DNA of 64,000 bases, from the NCBI GenBank assembly GCA_038025085.1, contig CM076144.1, positions 37,730,501 through 37,794,500 on the forward strand. The letters are read 5' to 3'. This document shows, piece by piece, positions 13,453 to 25,231 of this stretch (position 1 is its first letter; each line of letters opens with the position of its first letter). This DNA comes from Tetragonia tetragonoides. Lineage: Eukaryota > Streptophyta > Magnoliopsida > Caryophyllales > Aizoaceae. The notes under the pieces were generated by a model. The model was not told the origin of the DNA and did no database searches. It was given only the letters and a program-made list of their open reading frames with translations. The translations under genes and the position numbers were made by a program.

Positions 13453-15510
13453 TTAAGCATAAAACTTCTTCAGCTGATCCAAGTTCGTGAAACTGGAAAA
13501 TTCATTTCCATCGAGGTCAGCTAACTTGACTGCTCCGGCAGGGGTGAGCTCCTTAACATAAAATGGGCCTGACCAATTAGCGCGAAACTTGCCCCTAGGG
13601 TCGTGCATAGGCGCCCTGTTTTCTTTCAGTACCAAATCTCCGGTCTAAATGTCCCGGTCTCTAACGCTTTTATTAAATGCTCTGGCAATTCGACGCTGAT
13701 AGGTCTGAATGTTATTGAGAGCTGCAAGTCTCCTTTCATCGGTGAACGTCAGTTCTTCGTATCGAGCTCTATGCCATCATTCTTCTGAGATACCGCTCTC
13801 AACAACTACTGTTAATGACTCCACCTCAGTTTCGATCAGGAGCATAGGTTCCATACCGTAAACCAGTGAGTACAGTGTGGCCCTGGTTGGTTTACGGATC
13901 GAGGATCTGAAACCCCAAAGAGCATAAGGAAGCTTCTCCGGCCATTCCTTCGATTTTTCAATCATCTTGGAGAGGATCGACTTGATCGTTTTATTAGCAG
14001 CTTCTACGGCTCCATTAGTCTGGGGCCTATAAGGCGATGATTGGTGTTGTTTCACCTTATATTTCAGAAGAGTGTCTTTCAGATGCCCCTTGAATTGTGG
14101 ACCATTATCTGAGATCATCTCAAAAGGCATGCCGTACCGACAAATAATGTTATTAATTACGAACTTCGATACTTGTTTTGCCCCGAGTTGTGAGAACGAA
14201 GCCGCTTCTACCCATTTCGAGAAGTAATCTATCGCCACCAAAATGTACTGGTGCTTATTGGAAGCTTTCGGGTGAATTTGACCAATAATGTCAATTTCCC
14301 AAGTAGAGAAAGGCCATGGCGAGGTGAGGTTGTGTAGCTCTACCGAAGGCATATGATTCAAATTTGCAAATATCTGGCATTTCTTACAAGCTCGTACAAA
14401 TTTGTGGCAATCAAACTCCATTGTCGTCCAATAATAGCCCGTTCGCAGAATTTTCTTGGCCAACATTTTTCCGCTCATATGGGGACCACACTCTCCACCA
14501 TGTACATCCATCATAATTTTTCGTGCTTCGACGGAGTCAACACATCGTTGAAGGGCACCGTCCAATCCTTTATGGTACAGTTTAGCCATATACAGAGAAA
14601 ATTGAGCAGCGAGACGACGAATAGCCAATTGATCCTTTCGAGAGCTTCCTAGTGGGTAGGAGTAATCATGGAGGTATTTCTTGATATCAGTGTACCAAGG
14701 CTCGTTTTCAGGGTCTGAAATGAGATTGATATAGTCACACCCAATAGCAGGCTCTCGCCATTTTTCAAGAGTTATCGACTGTGCACGAATGCCGCCTTCC
14801 CACACCAATGTGGTTGCCAAGTTAACAAGAGCATCTGTGAAGGTGTTCTGTTCTCGAGGCAGATGTCGGAATGTTATATCATCGAAGCAAGGGATAAATT
14901 GCTTCAAACACTCGGTGTACAGTTGTAGACGTTCGTCTAGAACTCTCCATGCCCCAAAGATCTGTGAGATTATGAGGTTCGAATCCCCATGTACAGTAAG
15001 ATATCGTGCCCCTGCTGCCAGAGCAGCTTTAACACCGTAGATGCATGCCTCATATTCCGCAGTGTTGTTCGTGGTGGGGAAGTCTAGTTTCACTGAAAAA
15101 GGTACATGCAAACCCTCGGGGCTAATTAACAAAACTCCCACTCCGTTGCCTCTACGGTTGGAGGCCCCGTCAAAATACATCCTCCATCGATCCTCTCAAA
15201 TTGCATGAATATGCTCATCCGGAAATATGTCATCGCATTCTTCCTCGACCATAGGTCCGTCAGCGAGAATATCGGCCATTGCTCGTCCCTTCACTGATTT
15301 CTGATTCAGACATTGAATGTCGAATTCTGACACAAGTGCATTGCACTGAGCAATTCTTTCACTCGTGATTGGCTTATCGAACAGATACTTAATAGGATCC
15401 AATCTCGAGACAAGATATGTAGTGTGAGCTTGGAGGTAATGCTTTAATTTTCTCGTTGCGTAAACCAGAGATATACAGGTCTTCTCGAGCGGGCGGTAGC
15501 GAGTTTCACA
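13453..15510 (-). pseudogene. pol: Element 1 pol remnant: RNase H tail, second RNase H, integrase
   Basis: One minus-strand reading frame broken by three stops: TGA at 15198-15196, TGA at 13779-13777 and TAG at 13647-13645. It starts at the breakpoint (15510) inside the RT-linked RNase H, with CETRYRPLEKTC and SRLDPIKYLFDKP. The second (archaeal-type) RNase H begins near 15180 with YFDGASN. Counting from its Met, the catalytic set is Asp4, Glu42 (NNTAEY), Asp66 (HGDSN) and Asp116. Integrase follows: the H-H-C-C zinc site (VHGGECGPH, CKKCQ), the core motifs WEIDIIG, ISDNGPQF and GAVEAANK, and the GDLVLKENR to LDQLKKFYA end. The normal Gly before the first core Asp is Glu here. Gag, protease and RT are deleted. 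Confidence 0.93.
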
Positions 15511-15755
15511 TTTTTTTTTATGTTTTTTGTTTGTTTTCTTTTCTCTTTTTTTTTTTCTACTTTGTTATGAGTTTTGATTTAGGTGATTATAAATTAAAAG
15601 TGCCATTTATTCCATTAAAGTGATCCTTATGTACACTTAAAATGACCCCTTGAATAAAAAATGACCCACATTTAAATTATGGTGACCCATATTTTTTGTT
15701 AAACAAAAAAAAAAAAAAAAAAAATTAAAACTGAGTCAAAATTTCAGCGTCTACA
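15511..15755 (-). repeat. Element 1 5' LTR remnant (~245 bp)
   Basis: Matches the last ~245 bp of the left LTR and ends with the same GTCTACA. The match stops abruptly in a T-rich run at 15511, where RNase H coding sequence begins. A deletion therefore removed about 2.9 kb of LTR together with PBS, gag, protease and most of RT. The T-rich tracts at the breakpoint may have favoured the event. Confidence 0.88.
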
Positions 15756-18700
15756 ATCACGATATTGGATTTCCGAACTCATAGAAGACTTTAAATATGA
15801 TTCATAATGTCATATTGATTGCCAATTTATAATGATGATGTGTGTAATTGGAGTTCGGGAGTGGTCGGGACCTATCTATTGAAAGGAGTGTTACATGTGA
15901 TAATAGAGTGATTAGCATATGATCATGAACTTGGATTTCCGAACTCATAGAATACCTTAAATATGATTCATAATCTCATATTGATTGCCGACTTATAATG
16001 ATGATGTGTGTAATTGGAGTCCGGGAGTGGTCGGGACCTGTTTATTGAAAGGAGTCGTTACATGTGATAATAGAGTGATTAGCATATGATAATGAAATTG
16101 GATTTCCGAACTCATAGAATACTTTAAAAATGATTCATAATCTCATATTGATTGCCAGTTTATAATGATGATGTGTGTAATTGGAGTCCGGGAGTGGTCG
16201 GGACCTGTCTATTGAAAGGAGTCGTTACATGTGATAATAGAGTGATTAGCATATGATCATGAAATTAGATTTCCGAACTCATGGAATACTTTAAATATGA
16301 TTCATAATCTTATATTGATTGCCAAGTTATAATGATGATGTGTGTAATAAAAGTCCGGGAGTGGTCGGGAGCTGTCTATTGAAAGGAGTCGTTACAGTAC
16401 ATGTGATAAAAGAGTGATTAGCATATGATCATGAAATTGGATTTCCGAACTCAAAGAATACTTTAGATATGATTCATAATCTCATCTTGATTGCCAATTA
16501 ATAATGATCATGTGTGTAATTGGAGTCCGGGAGTGGTCGGGACGGGTATATTGAATAAAGTCGTTCTTACAAGTGATAATAGAGTGATTAGCATATGATC
16601 ATGATATTGGATTTTCGAACTCATAAAAGAATTTAGATATGATTCATAATCTTATATTGATTGCCAATTTATAATGATGATGTGTGTAACTGGAGTCCAG
16701 GAGTTGTCGGGACTTGTCTATTGAAAGGAGTCGTTACATGTGATAATAGAGTGATTAGCATATGATCATGAAATTGGATTTCTTAACTCATAGAATACTT
16801 TAAATATGATTCATAAACTCATATTGATTGCCAATTTATAATGATCATGTTCGTAATTGGTGTCCGGGAGTTTTTGGGACGTGTCTATTGAAAGGAGTCG
16901 TTCCATGTGATAATAGAGTGATTAACATATGATCAAGATATTAGATTTTCGAACTCATAGAATACTTTCAATATGATTCATAATCTCATATTGATTGCCA
17001 ATTTATAATGATCATGTGTGTAATTGGTGTCCGGGAGTGGTCGGGACGTGTCTATTGAAAGTAGTCGCTACATGTGATAGTAGAGTGATTAGCTTATGAT
17101 CATGAAATGGGATTTCCGAAATCATAGAATACTTTAAATATGATTAATAATCTCATATAGATTTCCAAGTTATAATGATGATGTGTGTAATTGGAGTCCT
17201 GGAGTGGTCGGGACCTGTCCATTGAAAGGAGTAGTTACAAGTGATAATAGAGTGATTAGCATATGATCATGAAATTGGATTTCCGAACTCATAGAACACT
17301 TTACATATGATTCATAATCTTATATTGATTGCCAATTTATAATGATGATGTGTGTAAATGGAGTCCGGGAGAGGTCGGGACCTGTCTATTGAAAGGAGTC
17401 GTTACATTTGATAATAGAGATATTAGCATATGATCATGAAATTCGATTTCCGAACTCATAGAATTCTTTAAATATGATTTATAATCTCATATTGATTGCT
17501 TATTTATAATGATCATATGTGTAATTGGAGTCTGGGAGTGGTCGGGACGTGGCTAATTAATAAAGTCGTTACATGTGATAATAGAGTGATTAGCATATGA
17601 TCATGATATTGGATTTCTGAAAACAATGAAGAATTTAAATATGATTCATAATCTCTTATTGATTGTCAATTTATAATGATGATGTGTGTAATTGGAGTTC
17701 GGGAGTGTTCGTGACCTGTCCATTGAAAGCAGTCGTTACATGTGATTATAGAGTGATTAGCACATGATCATGAAAATGGATTTCTGAACTCATAAAATAC
17801 TTTAAATAAGGTTCATAATTTCATATTGATTTCCAATTTATAAAGATCATATGTGTAATTGGAGTCCAGGAGTGGACGGGACGTGTCTATTGAATAATGT
17901 CGTTACATGTGATAATAGAGTGATTAGCATGTGATGATATTATTGGATTTCCGAACTCATGGAAGACTTTGAATATGATTCATAATCTCATATTGATTGC
18001 CCATTTATAATGATGATGTGTGTAATTGGAGTCCGGAAGTGGTCGGGACCTGTCTAATGAAAGGAGTCGTTACATGTGATAATAGAGTGATTAGCATATG
18101 ATCATGAAATTGGATTTCCGAACTCATAGAATACTTTAGATATGATTCATAATCTCATCTTGATTGCCAATTTATAATGATCAAGTGTGTAATTAAAGTC
18201 CGGGAGTGGTCGGGACGTGTATATTGAATAAAGTCGTTACATGTGATAATAGAGTGATTAGCATATGATCATGATATTGGATTTCTGAACTCATAGAAGA
18301 CTTTAAATATGATTCTTAATGTCATATTGGTTGCCAATTTATAATGATGATGCGTGTAATTGGAGTCTGGGAGTGGTCGGGCCTGTCTATTTAAAGGAGT
18401 TGTTACATGTGATAGTAGACTGATTAGCATATGATCATGAAATTGGATTTTCGAACTCATAGAATACTTTAAACATGATTCATAATCTCATATTGATTGC
18501 TAATTTATAATGATTATGTGTGTAATTAGAGTCCGGGAGTGGTTGGGACGTGTCTATTGAATAAAGTCGATGCATGTGATAATAGAGTGATTAACATATG
18601 ATCATGATATTGGATTTCCGAACTCATAGAATACTTTAAATATGATTCATAATCTCATATTGATTTCCAATTTATAATGATGATGTGTGTAATTGGAGTC

Positions 18701-19889
18701 CGGGAGTGGTCGGGAGTTGTCTATTGAAAGGAGTCGTTACATGTGATAATATAGTGATTAGCATATGATCATGAAATTAGATTTCCGAAGTCATAGAACA
18801 CTTTAAATATGATTCATAATCTCATATTGATTGCCAATTTATAATGATCATGTTTGTAATTGGTGTCCGGGAGTGGTCGCAACGTGTCTATTGAAAGGAG
18901 TCGTTACATGTGATAATAGAGTGATTAGCATATGATCATGATATTGGATTTCCGAACTCATAGCATACTTTCAATATGATTCATAATCTCATATTGATTG
19001 CCAATTTATAATGATCATGTGTGTAATTGGTGTCCGAGAGTGGTCGGGATGTGTCTATTGAAAGGAGTCGTTACATGAGGTAGTAGAGTGATTAGCATAT
19101 GATCATGAAATGGGATTTTCGAACTCATAGAATACTTTAAATATGAATCATAATCTCAAATTGATTGCGAAGTTATAATGATGATGTGTGTAATTGGCGT
19201 CCGAGAGTGGTCTGGACCTGTCTATTGAATGGAGTCGTTACATGTGATAATAGAGTGATTAGCATATGATCATGAAAATGGATTTCCGAAGTCGCTCATA
19301 GAATACTCTAGATATGATTCATAATCTCATAGTGATTGCCAATTTATAATGATCATATGTGTAATTGGAGTACGGGAGTGGTCGGGTCGTGTCTATCGAA
19401 TAAAGCCGTTACATGTGATAATAGAGTGATTAGCATATGATCATGATATTGGATTTCCGAACTCGCTCATAGAATACTTTAAATATGATTCATAATCTCA
19501 TATTGATTTCCAATTTATAATGATGATGTGTGTAATTGGAGTCGGGGAGTGGTCGGGACCTGTCTATTAAAGGAGTCTTTACATGTGATAATAGAGTGAT
19601 TAGCATATGATCATGAAATTGGATTTCTGAACTCATAAAATACTTTAAATATGATTCATAATCTCATATTGATTGCCAATTTATAATGATCATGTGTGTA
19701 ATTGGAGCACGGGAGTGGTCGGGACGTGTCTAATGAATAAAGTCGTTACATGTGATAATAGAGTGATTAGCATATGATCATGATATTGGATTTCCGAACT
19801 CATAGAAGACTTTAAATATGATTCATAATCTCATATTGATTACCAATTTATAATGATGATGTGTGTAATTGGAGTCCGGGAGTGGTCAG
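15756..19889. repeat. Satellite array block B, ~167-bp monomers
   Basis: About 25 monomers of the same satellite and orientation as block A, starting with the right target duplication of element 1 (15756-15760). Some monomers at the right end (near 19290 and 19463) carry a 4-bp GCTC insertion after GAACTC. The block ends inside GAGTGGTC, where element 2 has inserted. Confidence 0.96.
19885..19889. repeat. Left target-site duplication of element 2
   Basis: GTCAG precedes the terminal TG of the 5' LTR. The right copy at 34596-34600 reads GTCGG. Removing the element restores the normal GAGTGGTCGGGACC of the satellite. Confidence 0.8.
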
Positions 19890-20208
19890 TGTAAACGCCA
19901 AAAAAGCGTCTTCAGATTTCTCCGCAAAAGCCCGATGATGAAAGGAGTAATTTTTAAGCTTGAACTGCTTTTTTGCTTTAATAGTTAAGATAAGGTCTTA
20001 GGTTTTTCCCTCCAAACACCCCTTCATTATATTCCATTCAGAAGCCCCGTTCAAGAGCTTTCCAACGACACGTCTCAGCCTCATTCCGACTCTCGATCGC
20101 CAAGTTGCGATTTAAGGGTAAAATCGACTTTTACCGTTCAAGGGTAAAACGGTCTTTTCATGTGTTTCAAAATATTTAAAATCCCCCGGAAAATTAAAAT
20201 GGGCTGGA

Positions 20209-20320
20209 TGACGTTGTTATGACGTCATCTGCTGGCTGCTGACAACCGTCAGCGGCCCTGGGGAAAGTCTCAGGGCCACTAGCGGCGCTGACCAATTTCC
20301 CAGGGCCGCTAGCGGCGCTG
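20209..20320 (+). promoter_or_regulatory. Element 2 5' LTR U3 enhancer-like module
   Basis: Contains one perfect TGACGTCA (20220-20227) and a half-site TGACGTTG (20209-20216), the bZIP (TGA/CRE) type. Three GC blocks follow: AGCGGCCCTGG, then GGGCCACTAGCGGCGCTG, then GGGCCGCTAGCGGCGCTG, the latter two separated by ACCAATTTCCCA. The module ends 84 bp before the TATA box. Binding is inferred from the motifs. Confidence 0.55.
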
Positions 20321-20403
20321 ATTTCCCTTCGGGCCCGGCTCATTTTCCATGTCCGTCTCATTTTCAGCTCAAATTTGATCGTACAACCCTACTTTTCCAC
20401 GCC

Positions 20404-20411
20404 TATATAAA
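20404..20411 (+). promoter_or_regulatory. TATA box of element 2 5' LTR
   Basis: TATATAAA, conserved exactly in the 3' LTR (33812-33819) and followed by the pyrimidine-rich CAACCCTTCACCCTCAG, a plausible start region about 30 bp downstream. Confidence 0.75.
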
Positions 20412-21191
20412 CAACCCTTCACCCTCAGTTCAAAACACACAGTCTACAGTTTACAACCTCTATTCTCAGGAGTATTAACACTGACCTTCCCCATCTTTCT
20501 TCCAAACTTGAGATCTATTTTTTATTATTCTTGTCAAATATAGCCTACAGTTCAGGTACAAATTCCTGAGGGCTTAAATTAAATTATTTGCTTAATTGTT
20601 TATTTTCTAAGTAGTCATAATGTAGATATCATGCTAAGTCACGTTTTTATTGCTTCCTAAATATTGTCTGTATAATCGTTATGCTGCCCAACTTGTCAAT
20701 CGAATGCATGTCTAAAAAAGTGTTAAAAATAAATATTGTGATGCTTGTGATAAACCAATTACTAGTCTAAGGCTCTAGGTTGTTAATCCGGTTTTGCATG
20801 AAAATTATGTCTTTAAATTATTAAGCAAACTTGAGTTAGTAGAGGCCGTCATAAACGGGCGAGTTGGGTGCCTAATACCTTCCCACCTCGTAACTTCGCC
20901 CCCGAACTCTTTATTCTTGGGTACTTATATGTTTTATATAAGCGGGAGTCTTTCTAAAAACACGATTAGTTCTCTTATCGCGCTATTGGGTTGTCCATTC
21001 GGTTTGTCCCTTCGATAAAACGCCGATAGCAGATTTGTGACCTTTTTCATGGCTTTTATTCAATTCAAGTCTTTACAAAAGCTTTTCTAACTCGAGGGTC
21101 CCTTGAACTTATCTAAGCCTCCAACTGACAAATTTTCTATAAGGACGCACTCCGTGAAAACAAGGATTGGAAAAGTCCCGGGTCCTTACAG

Positions 21192-21210
21192 TGGCGACTC
21201 TGCTGGGGAC
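21192..21210 (+). other. Primer binding site of element 2
   Basis: TGGCGACTCTGCTGGGGAC, one base after the LTR terminus. The leading TGG pairs with the CCA end of a tRNA. The sequence resembles the tRNA-Arg primer site used by Ogre/Tat elements; the exact tRNA was not checked. Confidence 0.8.
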
Positions 21211-22198
21211 TTATTTAAGAGGGTGAGACTCGAAAGTCAAGTTTGCTTAATTTTTTAATAATATGTTCCATATTTTTGCATCATTTGCATGTGCCTTGGC
21301 ACAACCTTTTGAGCCTTATCGACCCTCGAGGAAGTTTGTGTCGCAACTCGTAGACAACCCGTATATCTAAAGGAATATACAGTTGTCCTATCGTGCAAAT
21401 CGACGCTTCCTCACCCATGACTCATCAATCCTTGTTGATGAAAAGAATTACAATCGATGTGTCGACCATCCGCCGAACGGAAATTGTAATTTGTTGTGGT
21501 ATCCTCACAGGAGCCAAAAGCCTCTAACCCACATTCGTGCATCCGCTTGCTTGTTGTGCATGTGTCGTTGTAATGCCCGTCTGATCACATGTTTGCCTGT
21601 AAACTAAGTTGTTATTGTGCTTGCATGAATGCATGATTATCGTGATTATGTGCCAACATGTACTTACGGGCCAGGAGTCGTTTTTTTTAGCTAGTTTCTT
21701 ATGCCCCAAAGATGGTGCGAGAATTCAAATTCAATGAACACTCATCATTTTCCCAATGATATATTCTAAAAGTCATGGACAGTTTCTAGGATCTTTTTAG
21801 TAAAAAAAGAGTCAGTCTTTCAATTTTCCCTCTCCCTTTTTCTTATTTCTATATTTTCTTTTTTCTTTTGATGTAATTCAGATTCGGTCAAAAAAAAAAA
21901 AATCAACGAAGTAGAAATAAAAAAAATGGCAAAAACAAAAAATGCCGAAAAATCAAAAAAATAAATAAAAAAAGGGGATCGAAATTTCATTTTATTTTAT
22001 TTTATCCCATTTTTCATTTTCTTTGAGTCTAAAAAAAAAAAAAAGTTAGGATAGTCATCTTTTTTTATTTTTCTTATTTTCGTTCACTGGCTTTGTTTTC
22101 CTTGAATATTAGGGAAATATTTGGGCATTTAGACTTAAGGACTTTCTGTTCCCTTTTAGGACAATGTGCTTTCTATGTGTGGGTCAATTTTTCATTAG
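21211..22198 (+). other. Untranslated leader of element 2 with inverted repeats
   Basis: About 1 kb with no convincing gene before gag. It holds a 9-bp perfect inverted repeat (AATTACAAT at 21446-21454, ATTGTAATT at 21483-21491) whose loop contains the palindrome GTCGAC (21461-21466), with a smaller ATCAA/TTGAT hairpin just upstream. From about 21780 to 22080 it is A/T homopolymer-rich. The 74-codon frame at 21383-21607 has no recognisable domain. Confidence 0.5.
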
Positions 22199-23884
22199 AT
22201 GAGAGTTTCGTGGTTTTTGTTACTAAGTGCTCCGTGCTTCCTATTCAGGATAGGGGGTCCAAAGAAGAAAGGAAATCTTGAGAAAAGTTGGGCTCGGCCT
22301 TCGGCGAGGCTGGTTCGTTTGCAACCGTCTACACCACCAGGTCCTCGTTTACCTACACCACAAACAGATTCACCATCAATAAATTCACTGTCACTACATA
22401 CCTTCTTCTCCACACCAATCACCCCTCCCAACTTCACAAGGCCTAAGACCATGGATGAAAGATTTGATGACCTCATGAGCGAGTTAGAAATAGTTCGACT
22501 CAAAGTTGGAGATATAGAAAGAAAAAGAGAAGAAGAAGCAAGGGTCCCTTCCAATTCCGATTCTGAGGAAGAAGGGTCAGATGCCATGCTGGCTAAGATC
22601 ACTTCTGTGCTCAAGAGTAGCGGCTTGATCTCCAACTATAGTGCCAACGTAGGAAAGTTTGACACTAAGATGAAGGGTAAGCTTCCGGCCACATTCTCTA
22701 TGCCTGAAGTACCCACCTTCACGGGAGTTGACAACCCGCAGGATCACCTGAAATCCTTCACTACTGCTATGGCTCTAAGGGGAATCAACAAGAAACTCTA
22801 TGCCCATCTGTTTCCCCAGACCCTTGATACACATGCTCGACGATGGTTTTACTCCCTAGACCTAGAAAGCTACCCAACTTCGTCTGGTTTTACCACGGTC
22901 TTCCTGGCTCGATACAAGGACAACGCTACTCTCCCCATCACTTTGAGGGAGCTTGAAATTACCACCCAAGACAGGAATGAGGGATTCATTAAATTCCTCC
23001 GTCGATGGAAGTCCAAGATAGCTGAAATGGTGGAAAAACCTTCCGTAACTGAGCAGATCAGGCACTTCATTAAGAACCTGCAACCGGCTTATAAGAGTCA
23101 CCTTCAGTATCAGGCTATTGACTCATATCAGCGTCTATATGACGTTGGCATCCTCATTGAAGATGATATCAACAAAAATAAGGACCAGGCCACCCCTAAG
23201 CCCTTCACTTATGGGAAAGACAAAAGGGCAACTGCCGGAACCTCTTCTGGTGCTCAGGTCAATGAGGTCGCTGCTGTGAATACCTTTGCCGAAAGAAAGC
23301 CACAAAGAGAATTCACCCCTCTTGGAATGACTCTGTCACATGCTCTTGAAAGAATGATCAAAAATAATTTGCTGCAGCCCATTGGACCTACCCCGGAACC
23401 ATCCGTTAAGAGCCGCAACTGGAAAGAAGGCGAATACTGCAAATACCATCAAGGAAAGGGGCACGACACCGACAACTGTTGGGCTCTCAAACATGCTATC
23501 CAGGATAGAATTGAGAACGGTACCATACCCTTACCAAAACCTGGACAAGGACCCAACAACTCGAATAACCCTTTGGGTGCCGTTCTGCACATAAGTGTTG
23601 AGGATGCCTTAGGATTTGAAATTGCTGGAATATGGGACAGCGATGAAGAAGATGTATGGGAGATCCAAACCAGATCGCCTGTAGGAGTGGCCCACTTGAC
23701 ACGCTCCGGTCGTCATTATAGGCCACCAAACATCTATAATGACAGAATCCAACCTCCAGCTGAAGAAGAAGTGGAAGAAGTCCCCGCAAAAGATAAAGAG
23801 TCTCCCATCACAGGGCAACTCAAGAGAATCAAAGCCGATATTTCTATTTGGCAACTCTTAGCCTCATCCTACGAACATCGCTAG
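22199..23884 (+). pseudogene. gag: Element 2 gag
   Basis: 561 codons encoding the capsid/nucleocapsid protein that packages element RNA. The open frame starts at ATG 22199; the ATG at 22451 (codon 85, context ACCATGG) before DERFDDLMSEL is a better translation start, as the first 84 codons are Pro/Ser-rich. A Glu/Arg-rich coiled segment is followed by the plant gag core (PEVPTFTGVDNPQDHLKSF, ARRWFYSLDLESYPTS). The zinc knuckle is C-x2-H-x4-H-x4-C: Cys414, His417, His422 and Cys427. It ends at a TAG (23882-23884) beyond which the same frame continues into protease. Related Tat proteins usually have Gln at this EHR-stop position, so a CAG-to-TAG mutation is likely. Confidence 0.9.
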
Positions 23885-24631
23885 GGCATTTTGGAACCCT
23901 TATCAAAAGTTTCGGTATCACCGGATATGACACCTGATGAACTGGTCAATTTCTTGGTAGGAGATAAAACTCAGCCATCCATCACCTTCTCTGACAATGA
24001 GTTACCTCCAGAAGGGTTTTCACACAATAATGCTTTATACTTGACTGTATTCGCCATGGGCAAGTATGTGCCCATGACCCTAGTGGACAATGGCTCGGCC
24101 GTAAATGTATGCCCATTGAGAACCACAGCAAAACTGGGCATCGATATCAACAATTTGGCTCACTCAGTACAAGGCTTGCGCGCTTATGACAATTCCAGTC
24201 GAAAGGTTTTAGGCACCATAACCATGAATGTCACCTCTGGGGCTATACAGAAAACGGTCCAGTTTTATGTGATGGATATTCCAGCTACTTTCAACTTGTT
24301 GTTAGGGCGACCTTGGCTCCATGGTTTAAATGTTGTAGCCTCTACCCTGCACCAGAAGGTCAAGATGATGTTGGAAGGAGAAATTGTGGAAATTGAAGCT
24401 AACCCCATCAAGGCAACTATTGACAAGACTCCTGTCTTGAAGATAGAACACGATAGTGAAGACATTGAGCTGTGGGGATTCTCCCCTGAAGAGGTAGCCC
24501 TCATAGAAGAAGACACTAAATCTCACAACTCAGACAGTACTAGGGAATTCGAGATCTATCCTTCTGAAGAAATAGGAGAACCGGATGAGTTTGAGGAAGT
24601 AAAGGAAACTATCGAGGGAATGTCCATCTAG
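23885..24631 (+). pseudogene. pro: Element 2 aspartic protease domain
   Basis: The same frame as gag continues directly after the TAG, for about 248 codons. The protease matures the element's polyprotein. The active-site motif is LVDNGSAVNV with the catalytic Asp codon at 24086-24088; DNGS in place of DTGA/DSGS is common in Tat-group elements. FNLLLGRPWLHGL is the flap-distal ILG-type motif of retropepsins. The C-terminal part is acidic (Glu/Asp-rich). The frame stops at TAG 24629-24631 and then continues open, again consistent with loss of a Gln codon. No Met codon opens this segment, so it was made as a fusion with gag. Confidence 0.88.
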
Positions 24632-25231
24632 GTGGCATACCACCACCATGCAATTCAGCGGATGAAAGAAAAAATTGCCTCGTTGGAACAACCCACAGAA
24701 TGCAATATCATTCTGGCCAAAGGAGAATCTTGCTTCCAACAAGATGAAATGTTCAGCAAGATGGTCAAGTATGGATATGCCCATCCAAGGAGGCCTACCC
24801 TTCGCATACTTCCCAGGGACGGAAACCCCTATCTTCGATGCAAGTACTGTGAAGCTAATGGGCATCACACCAACCAATGCAAGCGTCTGAAGAGGGTAAT
24901 CACCACTTTCATTGATCATGGAACCATGTGGTTGCCTAGCTCTTGGGCTATAAAAGGATGGCACCGCTTTGACCAAAAGCAGTATACGCAGCTGAACTTC
25001 CCCATCGGCAACGTCATGAACACCCTCATATGAAGAGGAGACCTTAAATCAACAACTCCCGCTGACAATCTCCAGGAGGTGAATAGAGATCAAGACTCTT
25101 ACTGTCGCTATCACCAGATTTTTGTCCACTACACGGATGACTGCACTCGCCTGAAAGATGACATACAGAAGATCATAGATAGTGGGGAAGTACCACCGCC
25201 TCTGAAGGAAGAAGAGGAACCCTGGAACTGA
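24632..25231 (+). pseudogene. Zinc-knuckle region downstream of protease, element 2
   Basis: Same frame as gag and protease, interrupted by TGA at 25031-25033 and closed by TGA at 25229-25231. It encodes two further nucleic-acid-binding motifs. The first is a canonical C-x2-C-x4-H-x4-C knuckle (24839-24880, CKYCEANGHHTNQC). The second (25103-25144, CRYHQIFVHYTDDC) has the C-x2-H-x4-H-x4-C pattern of the gag knuckle followed by a similar RLKDDIQKIIDSGEV helix. I do not know these from the standard gag-pro-pol order. They may be a captured or duplicated nucleocapsid piece. The protein is uncharacterised; gag to here forms one frame of about 1010 codons with three internal stops. Confidence 0.72.

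Larger units (their letters stand above)
6815..15755 (-). mobile_element. Element 1: decayed Ty3/gypsy Tat-group LTR retrotransposon
   Basis: An 8.9-kb insertion in satellite DNA, bounded on the plus strand by TGTGGGGCC and GTCTACA and by a 5-bp target duplication with one mismatch. Pol reads on the minus strand, so the 5' LTR is on the right and begins TGTAGACGC, while the 3' LTR is on the left. Minus-strand order is: 5' LTR remnant, tail of the RT-associated RNase H, second RNase H, integrase, noncoding box, antisense DUF7745-like ORF on the plus strand, short tandem repeats, 3' LTR. Gag, protease, RT and the PBS are gone. The second RNase H and the antisense ORF place it in the Tat group (Ogre, Retand and Grande relatives). 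It is not autonomous. Confidence 0.92.
19890..21190 (+). repeat. Element 2 5' LTR (1301 bp)
   Basis: Starts TGTAAACGCC and ends GGTCCTTACA; collinear with the 3' LTR at 33286-34595. U3 carries bZIP-type sites, GC palindromes and a TATA box. The 74-codon open frame at 20794-21018 recurs in the other LTR (34199-34423) and is part of the repeat, not a gene. Confidence 0.95.

Noticed and set aside
20794..21018. 74-codon ORF repeated at 34199-34423
   Set aside because: The two copies are the same part of the two LTRs of element 2; duplication reflects the LTR and not a gene family.
22195..22635. 146-codon minus-strand ORF over gag (and similar at 24530-24976 and 23496-23789)
   Set aside because: Antisense shadow of gag-pro coding sequence; no domain, no splice or promoter signals.
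23882..23884. Programmed stop readthrough between gag and protease
   Set aside because: The frame has further stops of the same type downstream and in element 1, and related proteins usually have Gln here; mutation is simpler. Readthrough remains testable with sister copies.
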